Of a stretch of 64,000 bases of DNA, positions 8,639-16,979 are shown in pieces. The notes beneath the pieces are model-generated. The model had not been told where the DNA came from and ran no database searches. It worked only from the letters and a program-made list of their open reading frames with translations. Origin of the DNA: Gammaproteobacteria bacterium (GTDB taxonomy: Bacteria > Pseudomonadota > Gammaproteobacteria > HK1); assembly GCA_021773795.1 (NCBI GenBank), contig JAJFJT010000032.1, positions 53,974 to 117,973 on the forward strand, in the 5' to 3' direction. Both the position numbers and the translations under genes were made by a program. The stretch's first letter is position 1; every line of letters begins with the position of its first letter.

Positions 8639-9487
8639 CTACGGTTTTTCACCACGCCGGAGACGTTCCTCTATGTCGTCCAGCACCGGCATCAGATCCG
8701 CGATGGAGTCAATCACGTAGTGGGCACCGCGCTGGTACATAGTCGGATAGATGCGGTCGCGATGGGCCTGTTTGACCTCCCTCGAAAAAGCATTCCATTC
8801 CTTCAGAGAAACCCCGACCTCGTTACCCGAAATGGCCAAACCGACAGCCCAACCACCGGCGTTAAGGCCCTCTTCAATTCCGGTCAAGGTATCGTCAATC
8901 TTGACCACTGACTGGACCGGTGAAACATCCAGTTTGAGGATGTTGCGCAGCACCATGTGCCCAAAGGGCCGTCCCCGGGCAACATCGCCCGCGCCGTAGG
9001 TGGCGTCAGGAACATAACCCTGTTTTTCGGCATCCGCCAGATTGATGGCCAACATGCCGGGAAGGTACCCGGAGGTAGAGCCAATTTTGTAACCGCGCTT
9101 GCGACACTCGGCAACGACCTCCAAGGTCCCGGGTATCAGGGCTGAATAATTGGAGAGGCAAGCCTCCTGCAGGGGCACGAAGTCAGCAAACATCTTGTCC
9201 ACGTCTTCATCCCTCGGTTCACTGCCGTGGGTTTCGACCCAGCGACGGCGGACACTTGGAATCTGGGCAATCAGGCCGATATGGACCTTCTTGTGGGCGC
9301 CCATAGGGCCGCGGGCCTCCTCCATGGAAATGGGCACGCCGGCCTTCTCATAGACCTTTTGGAAAACCACGGCGGGCGCCATGCAGCCGAAATCCATAGT
9401 GGTTCCGGCCCAGTCGAATATCACGGCACGGATGGGGCCCCGGTAACTGCGGTTGTAACTGAATTCCCGTTCATGAGTAAATTTCAT
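8639..9487 (-). CDS. phnX: Phosphonoacetaldehyde hydrolase (phosphonatase)
   Basis: HAD-superfamily enzyme that splits the C-P bond of phosphonoacetaldehyde to acetaldehyde and phosphate. The 282-residue sequence has the nucleophile D25 in VIFDWAGTTMD, the cap-domain Schiff-base lysine K66 in MGAHKKVH, the STSGY motif III region, and the KIDDT acidic motif. The start overlaps the stop of the upstream YkgJ-like gene as ATGA (translational coupling). The aldehyde dehydrogenase follows 36 bases downstream. No 2-aminoethylphosphonate transaminase (phnW), transporter or regulator is next to it, so the source of phosphonoacetaldehyde must be encoded elsewhere. Confidence 0.95.
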   Translation of the reverse strand: MKFTHEREFSYNRSYRGPIRAVIFDWAGTTMDFGCMAPAVVFQKVYEKAGVPISMEEARGPMGAHKKVHIGLIAQIPSVRRRWVETHGSEPRDEDVDKMFADFVPLQEACLSNYSALIPGTLEVVAECRKRGYKIGSTSGYLPGMLAINLADAEKQGYVPDATYGAGDVARGRPFGHMVLRNILKLDVSPVQSVVKIDDTLTGIEEGLNAGGWAVGLAISGNEVGVSLKEWNAFSREVKQAHRDRIYPTMYQRGAHYVIDSIADLMPVLDDIEERLRRGEKP

Positions 9488-10368
9488 GTTCCGTCCTTTT
9501 CGTGGAGAATATTTGCGTAGCGAGCCCGGAAGCTGGTCAGCTGCCTTAATGATGCCGTGCCCATATTTTCACCGGCTGCGGCCAATTCCCTATCAATCAT
9601 TGCCAACTGATTCCGGTAAAACACCTCGCTGATCTGCGCATTTCCGTTGCTGAGATATTTTACCGCAGGAGAAAAATCAGTGACTTGAGGAAAGCCGGAT
9701 TCGGATGCATTCCAGAGCTTCTCTGGAGTCATGTCCATAGTATCTATGAGGTGGCTGTCAATCAGTTGTTCTGCCACATCACACTTGGCCGTCGTCTGTA
9801 GCCATGCCTTCCGATCCGCCTCCGCCGCGATGCGCGTGCCATCGAACATTAACGGGGCGGGCGTCCCGAAATCGCACTCTCCGTCCTCTGCGCTAGTGAT
9901 ATATCCCTGAAAAAAGGCCAGTGCCTCTCCCTGGAATGCCTCGGGCACAGTACCGTCAAGGGGAACCGTTTTACAAACAGAGGGCCGGCTCTCGTAGATG
10001 GAACAGGCCTTGTCAGCCAGTGCCGGACACAGGCCCCGCCCAAGACTCACATGCTCCGCAATGACCGATACAAATAGGTCGAAGGGATAGATGGGATGGC
10101 GGGCGATAAATCGGTAACGCTCCCGACAGAAAATCTGCATGGCCTCCGCAAACTCTTTTTTGCGCGGCAGGGAAAGGCGAAAGCTGGAGCCACCGTTCCA
10201 GGCATATAGACCATCGGGATCATGAGGATCGGCAATAACGTGGGTTCGAAAACGGAGCCCGGGGATAAAGACATCTGAAAGCCCGAAGGCCTCGGCAAGG
10301 CGCATGCCCGGAGGCGCGTTACAACAACGACCGCAGGCGGTACAGGAAAACCGGAATTCGCTTAGCAC
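9484..10368 (-). CDS. YkgJ-family cysteine-cluster protein, first gene of the phosphonate operon
   Basis: A 294-residue protein with the CxxCxxCC cluster at C9-C12-C15-C16 right at the N-terminus. A second Cys set follows (CPALADKAC...SVC), typical of the YkgJ metal-binding family. The long C-terminal part (about residues 170-294) has no domain I recognise. The start is GTG at 10368, without a clear ribosome-binding site. Its stop overlaps the phnX start, so it is very likely co-transcribed and coupled. Its function is unknown; a metal centre, or a role in modifying a partner protein, is conceivable. Confidence 0.85.
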   Translation of the reverse strand: MLSEFRFSCTACGRCCNAPPGMRLAEAFGLSDVFIPGLRFRTHVIADPHDPDGLYAWNGGSSFRLSLPRKKEFAEAMQIFCRERYRFIARHPIYPFDLFVSVIAEHVSLGRGLCPALADKACSIYESRPSVCKTVPLDGTVPEAFQGEALAFFQGYITSAEDGECDFGTPAPLMFDGTRIAAEADRKAWLQTTAKCDVAEQLIDSHLIDTMDMTPEKLWNASESGFPQVTDFSPAVKYLSNGNAQISEVFYRNQLAMIDRELAAAGENMGTASLRQLTSFRARYANILHEKDGT

Positions 10369-10467
10369 GGGGGGTAAAGAGCTTGCGCCAAAATAAACGG
10401 ACCTTTATGGACGATGAGGCACCTCAAAAAATTTAGGTTTCCGGGCAAGACATTGTGTTTTTAGCCC

Positions 10468-10570
10468 GTAGCCTGGATGAAACGAAGTGCAATCCAGGAA
10501 GATGCCATTCGCCTTAACAACCGGTTTTGCCTCCGACCCCCGGATTTCGCGTCCGCTCCATCCAGGCTAC
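10468..10570. repeat. REP-like palindromic repeat overlapping the PilZ stop codon
   Basis: Ends GTAGCCTGGATG (10468-10479) and CATCCAGGCTAC (10559-10570) are perfect inverted repeats. Inner arms AATCCAGG and CCGGATTTCG give further pairing. This sequence type is a widespread extragenic palindrome of gammaproteobacteria. It lies between the convergent tail of the PilZ gene and the start region of the phosphonate operon. Confidence 0.75.
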
Positions 10571-11307
10571 AGCGTGCCTTGCTGCATCTTGTCGTAATAA
10601 CGGCACATTACGTAGTCAACTATCTCCTCTTCCATGGCGAGAAAATCCCGGGATCGCCGGGCATCAAATTTCAGCCCATAATAAATACCCTTATCCTGAA
10701 ACTCGCGATTATGGATCCAGGCCCCCAGATTAATTGCCGTCATATTGGGTGGTAGACCCAGAGAGATTTCCACGAACTGGTTGTCGCCCATAGCCTGGTC
10801 GGTGCTCAACTTGGCCATGGCGCCCATTCCAGTAGCGGAGATATTTATAAGCCGGGCGGTGCCCACACTCCGTACGCCAGCAGAATCTGGAATACACAGC
10901 CCCACATCAATGGGATTTTCATTTTCAGGCTCCACTGCGCGGTAAGCCCCGCGGCGATTAAACATCTCATAGAACTCTTGTGGAAACTGGGTTTCGACAT
11001 CCCCTTGTCCCTGGAAATGAAAACTATAATCTTGTTCCGACTCGCGCTCTTTCTTGCCTACCACGGTTGCTTCCAGCTCAACGGGCGCACTGAAACGTGA
11101 GGAGGAAAGCGAAAGCCTGACCCGCTCTCCAATCCCGAGGGCAATTGCCTCACCACTCGCAATACGGGTACCGGCTCCGTCCACATTAATGTCGACAACC
11201 TCGGCCGCGGATTGCTGACCGGATGGGGTTCGCAGAGTCACAGCCATATTATCAGCAGAATCTGGCGTAACGCGGTAGATTGAACGGCGGTCCTGTTTGT
11301 ACATCAT
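10567..11307 (-). CDS. Tandem PilZ-domain protein (likely cyclic-di-GMP binding)
   Basis: A 246-residue cytoplasmic protein with two PilZ-like modules. The first has RRxxYR (R7, R8, R12) and DINVDG (D39-G44). The second has NRRGAYR (R118, R119, R123) and NISATG (N155-G160). These match the RxxxR and D/NxSxxG binding motifs of cyclic-di-GMP receptors such as YcgR. Here it may link cyclic-di-GMP to EPS production or motility. It is a single gene, and its stop codon lies inside the REP-like repeat at 10468-10570. Confidence 0.85.
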   Translation of the reverse strand: MMYKQDRRSIYRVTPDSADNMAVTLRTPSGQQSAAEVVDINVDGAGTRIASGEAIALGIGERVRLSLSSSRFSAPVELEATVVGKKERESEQDYSFHFQGQGDVETQFPQEFYEMFNRRGAYRAVEPENENPIDVGLCIPDSAGVRSVGTARLINISATGMGAMAKLSTDQAMGDNQFVEISLGLPPNMTAINLGAWIHNREFQDKGIYYGLKFDARRSRDFLAMEEEIVDYVMCRYYDKMQQGTL

Positions 11308-11539
11308 CCCCTCCCAAAAGAATGAATTAGTCTCCTGATTATAGCCGCTGGCGCCATCGCTATCTCGGTTAAGCGGCTAAAGTTCTTTCCCGAAGCGCCG
11401 CTCACCCGTCAGAGACTTACGGTATAGCTGCGATATAGGGCTGGCGTTCAGTGGGATTTGGCAGCCACCTGCCCTAAACTCTCCCCTAGCAGGGAAGCTG
11501 ATCGTCACATAGCCAAAGTGGCTAACAAGGAGCCAATAG

Positions 11540-12145
11540 ATGAAGCAGCCCATAACGGATGCCCCAGCCCATACGGGCCCATGGGATAAAGCGATAGAAG
11601 AAGAACAGGAGGGCCGACGCATCAACGACAGCACCATAGATACCGGAAAGCTACAAGCGGTCAGACGGGCCGTCAGACCGAGTGTATCCGCTGCCACAAC
11701 GGATTCAGCTGCACCGTCCGAGCCCACGGTTTCAACAGACTCCGTACTGCCCCGTCTGGCAAGGCTGGAGCGACAAAATCTACTGATGAAAGTGCTGGTG
11801 GGTTTCCTGGTCCTGCTCAGCGGTTTTCTGGTTGCCGATAAATTTGTCCCCACCAGTGCCATCGTCAGGCAAACTCTGGTGGAATCAAAACAATTGAAGC
11901 TCATGGATAGCGACGGCAATCCCCGTCTGTTTTTGCGCATGTATTCTCGTGTGCCGGTACTGCAGTTGCTCGATCGCAACGGCAAGCCACGCATGTCCCT
12001 TGGTATGCGTTTTGACGACACGCCATTTATTGATTTGTCCGATAAAACCGGTAAAACACGAGCTACTTTCGAGATGACCGCAGAAGACAACCCCACCCTC
12101 GTCTTGTTTGACAAGGATGGTGAAAGTACATTTCAAATCAAATAG
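11540..12145 (+). CDS. Membrane-anchored protein with DxxGKxR-type strand repeats
   Basis: A 201-residue protein of unknown function. A low-complexity, probably cytoplasmic N-terminus (1-75) is followed by one transmembrane segment (about 83-101, LMKVLVGFLVLLSGFLV). The outer part has four short repeats of the form L-x-L-x-D-x-x-G-x-x-R (LKLMDSDGNPR, LQLLDRNGKPR, IDLSDKTGKTR, LVLFDKDGEST). These suggest a small beta-sheet or solenoid in the periplasm. AAGGAG is 8 bases before the ATG. prsT follows 70 bases downstream, so the two may be functionally linked. Confidence 0.75.
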   Translation: MKQPITDAPAHTGPWDKAIEEEQEGRRINDSTIDTGKLQAVRRAVRPSVSAATTDSAAPSEPTVSTDSVLPRLARLERQNLLMKVLVGFLVLLSGFLVADKFVPTSAIVRQTLVESKQLKLMDSDGNPRLFLRMYSRVPVLQLLDRNGKPRMSLGMRFDDTPFIDLSDKTGKTRATFEMTAEDNPTLVLFDKDGESTFQIK

Positions 12146-12215
12146 TTAAAACTCACCCACTCTTTTTAGACGCTCATCCTGAAGGGCTGCGCGGTACCAG
12201 GGAATCCTTACTGAT

Positions 12216-14990
12216 ATGGCGATTTTAGAGCGTGCCCACATGGCGGCCCTCCGCTGCTTCACCCTCCTCCTGTTTTTAAGCCTTGGTGCCTGTAGTGGTG
12301 GCGTTGAGGAGCATCTGGAGAATGCCGATAAGTACCTCGCCCAGGGACAGTTGCGTGAAGCTGTCATCGAGCTGAAAAATGTGCTGCAAAAGGATGCGGA
12401 ACACAGCGATGCTCGCTGGAAGCTGGGCAATGTCTACCTGCAACTGGGTCAGGGTGCCGCAGCCACCAAGGAGATTCGGCGTGCTCGGGATCTGGGCTAT
12501 AAAGGAAGCGACCTCCAGCCGGCACTGCTGCGTGCCCTGCTACTCCAGGGGAAGTTCAAGGAAGTGCTGGGTCGCCTCGGCGACTTGCAGGATGAGCTCG
12601 ACGAAAAATCCCTTAATCTGTTCCGCGCTCAGGCTTATCTCGGTCTTAATCAGCTGGAAAAATCCCGGGCCGCTTTCAACAAAACGCTGAAACTGAACCC
12701 GAAAAATACCGAAGCTCAGCGCGGCCTGGCGATCATCGCTCTCAGTCAACGCAAGTTTGAGGAAGCGGAAAAGCAGCTGGATCGTACCCTGGAAGTTTCC
12801 AGCAAGGATGTTCAGGCGTGGCTGCTGAAAGGCGAACTTGAGTTTTCCCAATCCCGTTTCGAGGCTGCGCAATCGGCCTTCCAGGAAGCCCTCAAACTAT
12901 CCCCAAATAACGCTGGTGCCCGCCTCGGCCTGGCCCGCAGCTTTCTGGCACTTGAGAACACCGATGGGGCTGAAGAACAACTTGCCGTATTGACGAAAGC
13001 AAGCCCCAAGCATCCGCTGGTGAACTACCTGCGCGCCGTGGCAGCGCAGCAGCGGCGGGATATCGATAGCGCCCAACAGGCACTGCGCGAGGTATTGAGC
13101 GTTCAGCCCAATCACATGCGTAGTCTGCTGCTCATGGGGGCTATCCATTACGAAAAACGTGAGTTTGACCAGGCCAGCTCATTTCTTGAACGCTTTGTTA
13201 CCGCCCTTCCCGGCCATGTTTCGGCCCGCAAGCTGCTGGCGGCGGTGCAAATGGAACAGGGTCGGTCCGGCGAAGCGGTAGCAACCCTGCTCGCAGTCAC
13301 CCGACCGGAAAGCAAGGACCCTCAGTTACTTGCCCTGCTCGGCAGTGCCTACATGAGTAATCGGAATTTTGCCAAGGGTGCCGAGTATCTGGAAAAAGCG
13401 GCGGCCTTGGCGCCGAATGCTGCGGCCATTCGTACCCAACTTGCCATCAGCCACCTCGCCACCGGCTCAGCGGAGCAAGCGGTCAGCGAACTTAAATCAG
13501 CCGTGGAGCTCGACCCCAAGTTTCATCGTGCCGATATGCTGTTGATATTTACCCACCTGCGCAATCGGGACTTCGATAAGGCTCTTGATGCGGCACAAAT
13601 TCTCACCGAAAAACAGCCAGATAATCCAATTCCATGGAACCTCATGGGTGCCGCTTTCGAGGGGAAAAAGGATCGCTCCCAGGCACGCCAGCAGTACCAG
13701 AAGGCACTGGAAATAAATCCTGACTATGTTGGCGCAGCGCTCAATCTGGCGCGCATGGAGTTGCAGGGCGACAACCGGGAGGCCGCACAAAAACGCTACG
13801 AAGCCATTATTAGCAAACACCCCACCCAGACCATGGCGCTGATGGGGCTGGCCCGGATTTATGGCAAGGCAGGTGACATTGAAAAGGGCATAGAACTACT
13901 GCAACAGGCCCGGCGTGGTAATCCCAAATCCCTGCAACCCCGGCTTATGCTGGTTGCCGGGCTACTCCAGCGTGGAGCGCACGATGAGGTCCTCGTTATC
14001 GCCGAGGAGGCCCGCAAACTTGCCCCGGAAAATCCGGTGGTGCTACTCAATCTTGGGCGCGCACAACTTGCCAATGGTAAACGCAACGACGCCCTCGCCA
14101 CCTTTCGTGGCCTCACTGAGCGCTATCCCGACGAAGCGGAAGCCCATTTTCACCTCGCTCTCGCCCAGAGCCAGACAGGAGATGCCGCCAATACCCGTGC
14201 CTCGCTGGAGAAAACCCTGCAGTTGGCACCCGACAATCTGACCACCCTCATCGCCTTGGGCAATCTGGAACTACGTACCGGCCGACTCAAAGAGTCCCGG
14301 CTCATCGCGAAAAAAATCCGCAAACTGGCCCCCAAGGCGGCAGCCGGACACCTCCTTGAGGGAGATATCAACATGGTAGGGCGCCAGCCTGAAAAAGCGC
14401 TGACCTTCTACCAAAAGGCACTGACCCTGCAACCGGCGGGCACCCTCGCTATCCGGCGCTATCACGCCCAGCGAGCTGCAGGCGACGCAGCGACAGCATA
14501 TAAAGGCTTGGGAAAATGGCTACAGGAGCACCCGGAGGATCAGAGGGTACGTCTTAGCCTGGCAAGCATTGACCAAATTGCCGGTCGTGATGCGCTTGCC
14601 ATTGCTCACTATGAAAAGCTGCTGACGCGCCATCCCAAACACATCATTGCCCTGAATAACCTCGCTTGGCTCTATCAAAACAAGGGCGACCAACGGGCCC
14701 TGGACTTTGCCCGTCAGGCCCATGAACTGCTTCCCAAACGTGCCGAGATTGTCGATACCTATGGCTGGCTGCTGGTATTGAACGGCAAGGTGGAACAGGG
14801 CCTCGGTTTATTGCGTCGCGCCGTGGAACTGGCACCCGGAAATCCCGAGATCGGTTATCACTTCGGAGCAGCGCTTGCCCAAGCGGGAGACAAAACCGCG
14901 GCGCGCGAGGCGCTAAGCAAGGCCCTGGCAATAGGAAAAGATGACTTTCGCGGTCGGGATGAGGCGCAGAAGTTACTTGAAAAGCTTTAG
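12216..14990 (+). CDS. prsT: PEP-CTERM system TPR-repeat lipoprotein PrsT
   Basis: A 924-residue outer-membrane-type lipoprotein of the XrtA system (family TIGR02917). The signal peptide ends in a lipobox LSLGAC (lipid on C27 from this start). The rest is almost all tandem TPR helices (for example about 30-100, 130-240 and 290-900), forming a long superhelix for protein or polysaccharide contacts. Another ATG eight codons in (12240) would also give a good signal peptide; neither start has a strong ribosome-binding site. In many XrtA genomes prsT sits beside prsK, prsR and the exosortase. Here galE follows and those genes are not in view. Confidence 0.92.
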   Translation: MAILERAHMAALRCFTLLLFLSLGACSGGVEEHLENADKYLAQGQLREAVIELKNVLQKDAEHSDARWKLGNVYLQLGQGAAATKEIRRARDLGYKGSDLQPALLRALLLQGKFKEVLGRLGDLQDELDEKSLNLFRAQAYLGLNQLEKSRAAFNKTLKLNPKNTEAQRGLAIIALSQRKFEEAEKQLDRTLEVSSKDVQAWLLKGELEFSQSRFEAAQSAFQEALKLSPNNAGARLGLARSFLALENTDGAEEQLAVLTKASPKHPLVNYLRAVAAQQRRDIDSAQQALREVLSVQPNHMRSLLLMGAIHYEKREFDQASSFLERFVTALPGHVSARKLLAAVQMEQGRSGEAVATLLAVTRPESKDPQLLALLGSAYMSNRNFAKGAEYLEKAAALAPNAAAIRTQLAISHLATGSAEQAVSELKSAVELDPKFHRADMLLIFTHLRNRDFDKALDAAQILTEKQPDNPIPWNLMGAAFEGKKDRSQARQQYQKALEINPDYVGAALNLARMELQGDNREAAQKRYEAIISKHPTQTMALMGLARIYGKAGDIEKGIELLQQARRGNPKSLQPRLMLVAGLLQRGAHDEVLVIAEEARKLAPENPVVLLNLGRAQLANGKRNDALATFRGLTERYPDEAEAHFHLALAQSQTGDAANTRASLEKTLQLAPDNLTTLIALGNLELRTGRLKESRLIAKKIRKLAPKAAAGHLLEGDINMVGRQPEKALTFYQKALTLQPAGTLAIRRYHAQRAAGDAATAYKGLGKWLQEHPEDQRVRLSLASIDQIAGRDALAIAHYEKLLTRHPKHIIALNNLAWLYQNKGDQRALDFARQAHELLPKRAEIVDTYGWLLVLNGKVEQGLGLLRRAVELAPGNPEIGYHFGAALAQAGDKTAAREALSKALAIGKDDFRGRDEAQKLLEKL

Positions 14991-15013
14991 TAAACAATGG
15001 GATAAAAAATTTA

Positions 15014-16003
15014 ATGCCTAATGGGATTCTGGTAACAGGTGGTGCCGGTTATATCGGCAGTCACGTAGTCCGGCAACTCGGTGAAGCTGGGCGCCGCGTG
15101 GTGGTGCTCGATAATCTATCTACCGGATTTTCCGAGGCCGTCCTGTACGGTGAACTGGTGGTGGGCGATACCGGTGACCACGATCTCATTAGCCGGCTCC
15201 TGAAAGAACACGAAGTCGATACCGTACTGCACTTCGCGGCCCATACGGTGGTGCCGGAATCCGTCTCCAACCCACTCAAGTACTACGGCAACAACACCTG
15301 TAACTCACGTAACCTGCTGGCCTGCTGTTCCGAGGCCAGGGTCCGCCACTTCATCTTTTCGTCCACCGCCGCCGTCTATGGCAACCCCGAGGTCCAACCA
15401 GTTACTGAAAAGACCCCGACCCAGCCGATCAATGCCTACGGCAGCTCCAAACTCATGACCGAATGGATGCTTCGCGACCTCTCAGCAGCAACTAACCTGC
15501 GCCACGGAATTCTGCGCTATTTCAACGTGGCCGGCTGCGATCCAGAATGCCGTATCGGACAATCCACTCCCGGGGCAACCTTGCTCATCAAGGTTGCATG
15601 CGAAGCGGCCGTAGGTAAACGCGACTCGCTTGCCATTTTTGGCACTGACTACTCCACTCCAGACGGAACCGGCATCCGCGATTACATCCACGTGGAAGAT
15701 CTGGCTAGCGCCCATCTCAATGCCCTGGAGCACCTCGAAAATGGCGGCGACTCACTCACTCTGAATTGCGGCTATGGCCGTGGCTTCAGCGTGCGCGAGG
15801 TGTTGGATTCAGTGCAGCGAGTGGGCGACGTTAGGCTGAATATCCGAGAAGAAGCCCGCCGTGCCGGCGACCCAGCAGCATTGATCGCCAACGGTGAGCA
15901 AGTCCGCAAACAACTTGATTGGACCCCACGCTACGACGACCTGGACACCATCGTCCGCACCAGCTTGGCGTGGGAGCGAAAATTGGCAGCACGCAGCACG
16001 TAG
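15014..16003 (+). CDS. galE: UDP-glucose 4-epimerase
   Basis: A 329-residue NAD-dependent short-chain epimerase that interconverts UDP-glucose and UDP-galactose (or the GlcNAc forms) for polysaccharide synthesis. The NAD motif GGAGYIG is at residues 9-15. The catalytic pair is in NAYGSSK (YxxxK), with the serine in SSTAAVYG. RYFNVAG and DYIHVEDL match GalE. It starts 23 bases after prsT and may be co-transcribed with it. A hairpin plus T-run lies about 220 bases downstream. Confidence 0.93.
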   Translation: MPNGILVTGGAGYIGSHVVRQLGEAGRRVVVLDNLSTGFSEAVLYGELVVGDTGDHDLISRLLKEHEVDTVLHFAAHTVVPESVSNPLKYYGNNTCNSRNLLACCSEARVRHFIFSSTAAVYGNPEVQPVTEKTPTQPINAYGSSKLMTEWMLRDLSAATNLRHGILRYFNVAGCDPECRIGQSTPGATLLIKVACEAAVGKRDSLAIFGTDYSTPDGTGIRDYIHVEDLASAHLNALEHLENGGDSLTLNCGYGRGFSVREVLDSVQRVGDVRLNIREEARRAGDPAALIANGEQVRKQLDWTPRYDDLDTIVRTSLAWERKLAARST

Positions 16004-16154
16004 GGCGAGCCCACACGGATCGGGGATAACTCCCACTGAAGTAGCTGTAGGCAATATTTTTATTGGACCACAGCATTGCCTCAAACACGCGATAGACAAT
16101 GGCCTACAAACAGTGGGGTCGTTGTCCATAGCTCACCCCACAAGAATGGACTAG

Positions 16155-16273
16155 ATTGACACCCTCGTGCACAAGGAAGCCATGGAGGCCTCGGTGCACA
16201 GGGAGCCACACACGGATGTGGCGATGCCCCTCACGGCCGGAATGGATTCCATCAGCCCGAGGGGCTTTTTTTT
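16155..16273 (+). ncRNA. Candidate Csr/Rsm-type regulatory small RNA
   Basis: About 120 bases ending in an intrinsic terminator. Three hairpins place GGA in the loop: GCC-ATGGA-GGC (16179-16189), GCCACA-CACGGA-TGTGGC (16205-16222) and GGAA-TGGA-TTCC (16239-16250). Further GGA motifs lie in single-stranded parts (AAGGAAG, CAGGGAG). The second site resembles the CsrA/RsmA consensus at 10 of 12 positions. RsmY/RsmZ RNAs have this size and layout. No clear promoter or GacA box was seen, so the 5' end is a guess. Confidence 0.4.
16226..16273 (+). terminator. Intrinsic terminator downstream of galE / candidate small RNA
   Basis: GCCCCTC (16226-16232) pairs with GAGGGGC (16259-16265), with a second small hairpin (GGAATGGATTCC) inside the loop, followed by eight T (16266-16273). 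Confidence 0.75.
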
Positions 16274-16302
16274 GAGGGTATATTGTCAGATCAGACCTCT
16301 CG

Positions 16303-16332
16303 GTAGGTCGGATTAGCGCAGCGTAATCCGAC
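16303..16332 (+). repeat. REP palindrome upstream of the RAYT gene
   Basis: GTAGGTC head, then GTCGGATTA-gcgcagcg-TAATCCGAC. It lies 14 bases before the transposase start and is the plus-orientation member of the family seen at 16881, 16935, 18799, 18863 and 26286. Confidence 0.85.
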
Positions 16333-16346
16333 AACCAGTTTAAACC

Positions 16347-16868
16347 ATGCAATATCGACGCGCTTTCTCCCCGGGAGGTTGCTACTTCTTCACGTTGGTT
16401 ACAAAAAACCGGAGAAATCTGTTCGTTAATCACGTAATGATTGATGTTTTACGTGATGCTTTCCGAATGGTGAAGCTGAAACGACCATTCGAAATTGATG
16501 CCATAGTGGTGCTTCCCGATCATATTCATTGCGTCTGGACACTGCCGAAAGGGGATGCTGATTTTGCGACGCGCTGGAGGCTGATAAAAACGTGGGTTAC
16601 TAAACACTGCAATGCCGATATGCGACAAACTTCAGATCCTGAAGGGGGCATTTGGCAACATCGTTACTGGGAGCATCTGCTCAGAGACGCGACAGATTAC
16701 CAATACCATGTCGATTACATTCATTACAACGCGGTGAAGCACGGCCTGGTTTCGAGTCCGATGGATTGGCCATATTCAAGCTTCAGACGTTATGTGAAGG
16801 CAGGGCTTTTACCTGAAGATTGGGGGGCAGAGGAAGTTGTGTTTGGGAACGGCATTGGACATGAATGA
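16347..16868 (+). CDS. REP-associated tyrosine transposase (RAYT)
   Basis: A 173-residue Y1-type single-strand DNA transposase of the IS200/IS605-related RAYT family, which mobilises or maintains REP palindromes. The HUH motif is LPDHIHCVW and the catalytic tyrosine is probably in the YQYHVDYIHYNAVKHG region. The first residues MQYRRAFSPGGCYFFTLVT match the family start. REP palindromes in opposite orientations lie directly on both sides, a typical REP-RAYT unit. It appears intact and is usually a single-copy domesticated gene. Confidence 0.93.
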   Translation: MQYRRAFSPGGCYFFTLVTKNRRNLFVNHVMIDVLRDAFRMVKLKRPFEIDAIVVLPDHIHCVWTLPKGDADFATRWRLIKTWVTKHCNADMRQTSDPEGGIWQHRYWEHLLRDATDYQYHVDYIHYNAVKHGLVSSPMDWPYSSFRRYVKAGLLPEDWGAEEVVFGNGIGHE

Positions 16869-16880
16869 CGATGGATTGCT

Positions 16881-16964
16881 GTCGGATTATGCTACGCTAA
16901 TCCGACCTACAGTCTCCAGAACACAGGCTTTTCAGTAGGTCGCGTTAGCGTAGCGTAACCCGAC
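16881..16964. repeat. Pair of REP palindromes downstream of the RAYT gene
   Basis: An inverted copy (GTCGGATTA-tgctacgc-TAATCCGACCTAC, 16881-16910) is followed by a plus copy (GTAGGTCGCGTTA-gcgtagcg-TAACCCGAC, 16935-16964). The second has one arm mismatch. Together they form a REP doublet between the RAYT gene and the tail of the sulfurylase-kinase gene. Confidence 0.85.
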
Positions 16965-16979
16965 AACAGCACCAATCCA

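Noticed and set aside
11377..12114. 245-residue minus-strand frame
   Set aside because: It is antisense to the gene at 11540, whose membrane segment and repeats are coherent.
12146..12215. Sigma-54 promoter in front of prsT
   Set aside because: I looked for GG-N10-GC elements there and found none with the right context.
16043..16107. GacA-type upstream box for the candidate small RNA
   Set aside because: TGTAGG and CCTACA are present but about 55 bases apart rather than six, so they do not form the known box.
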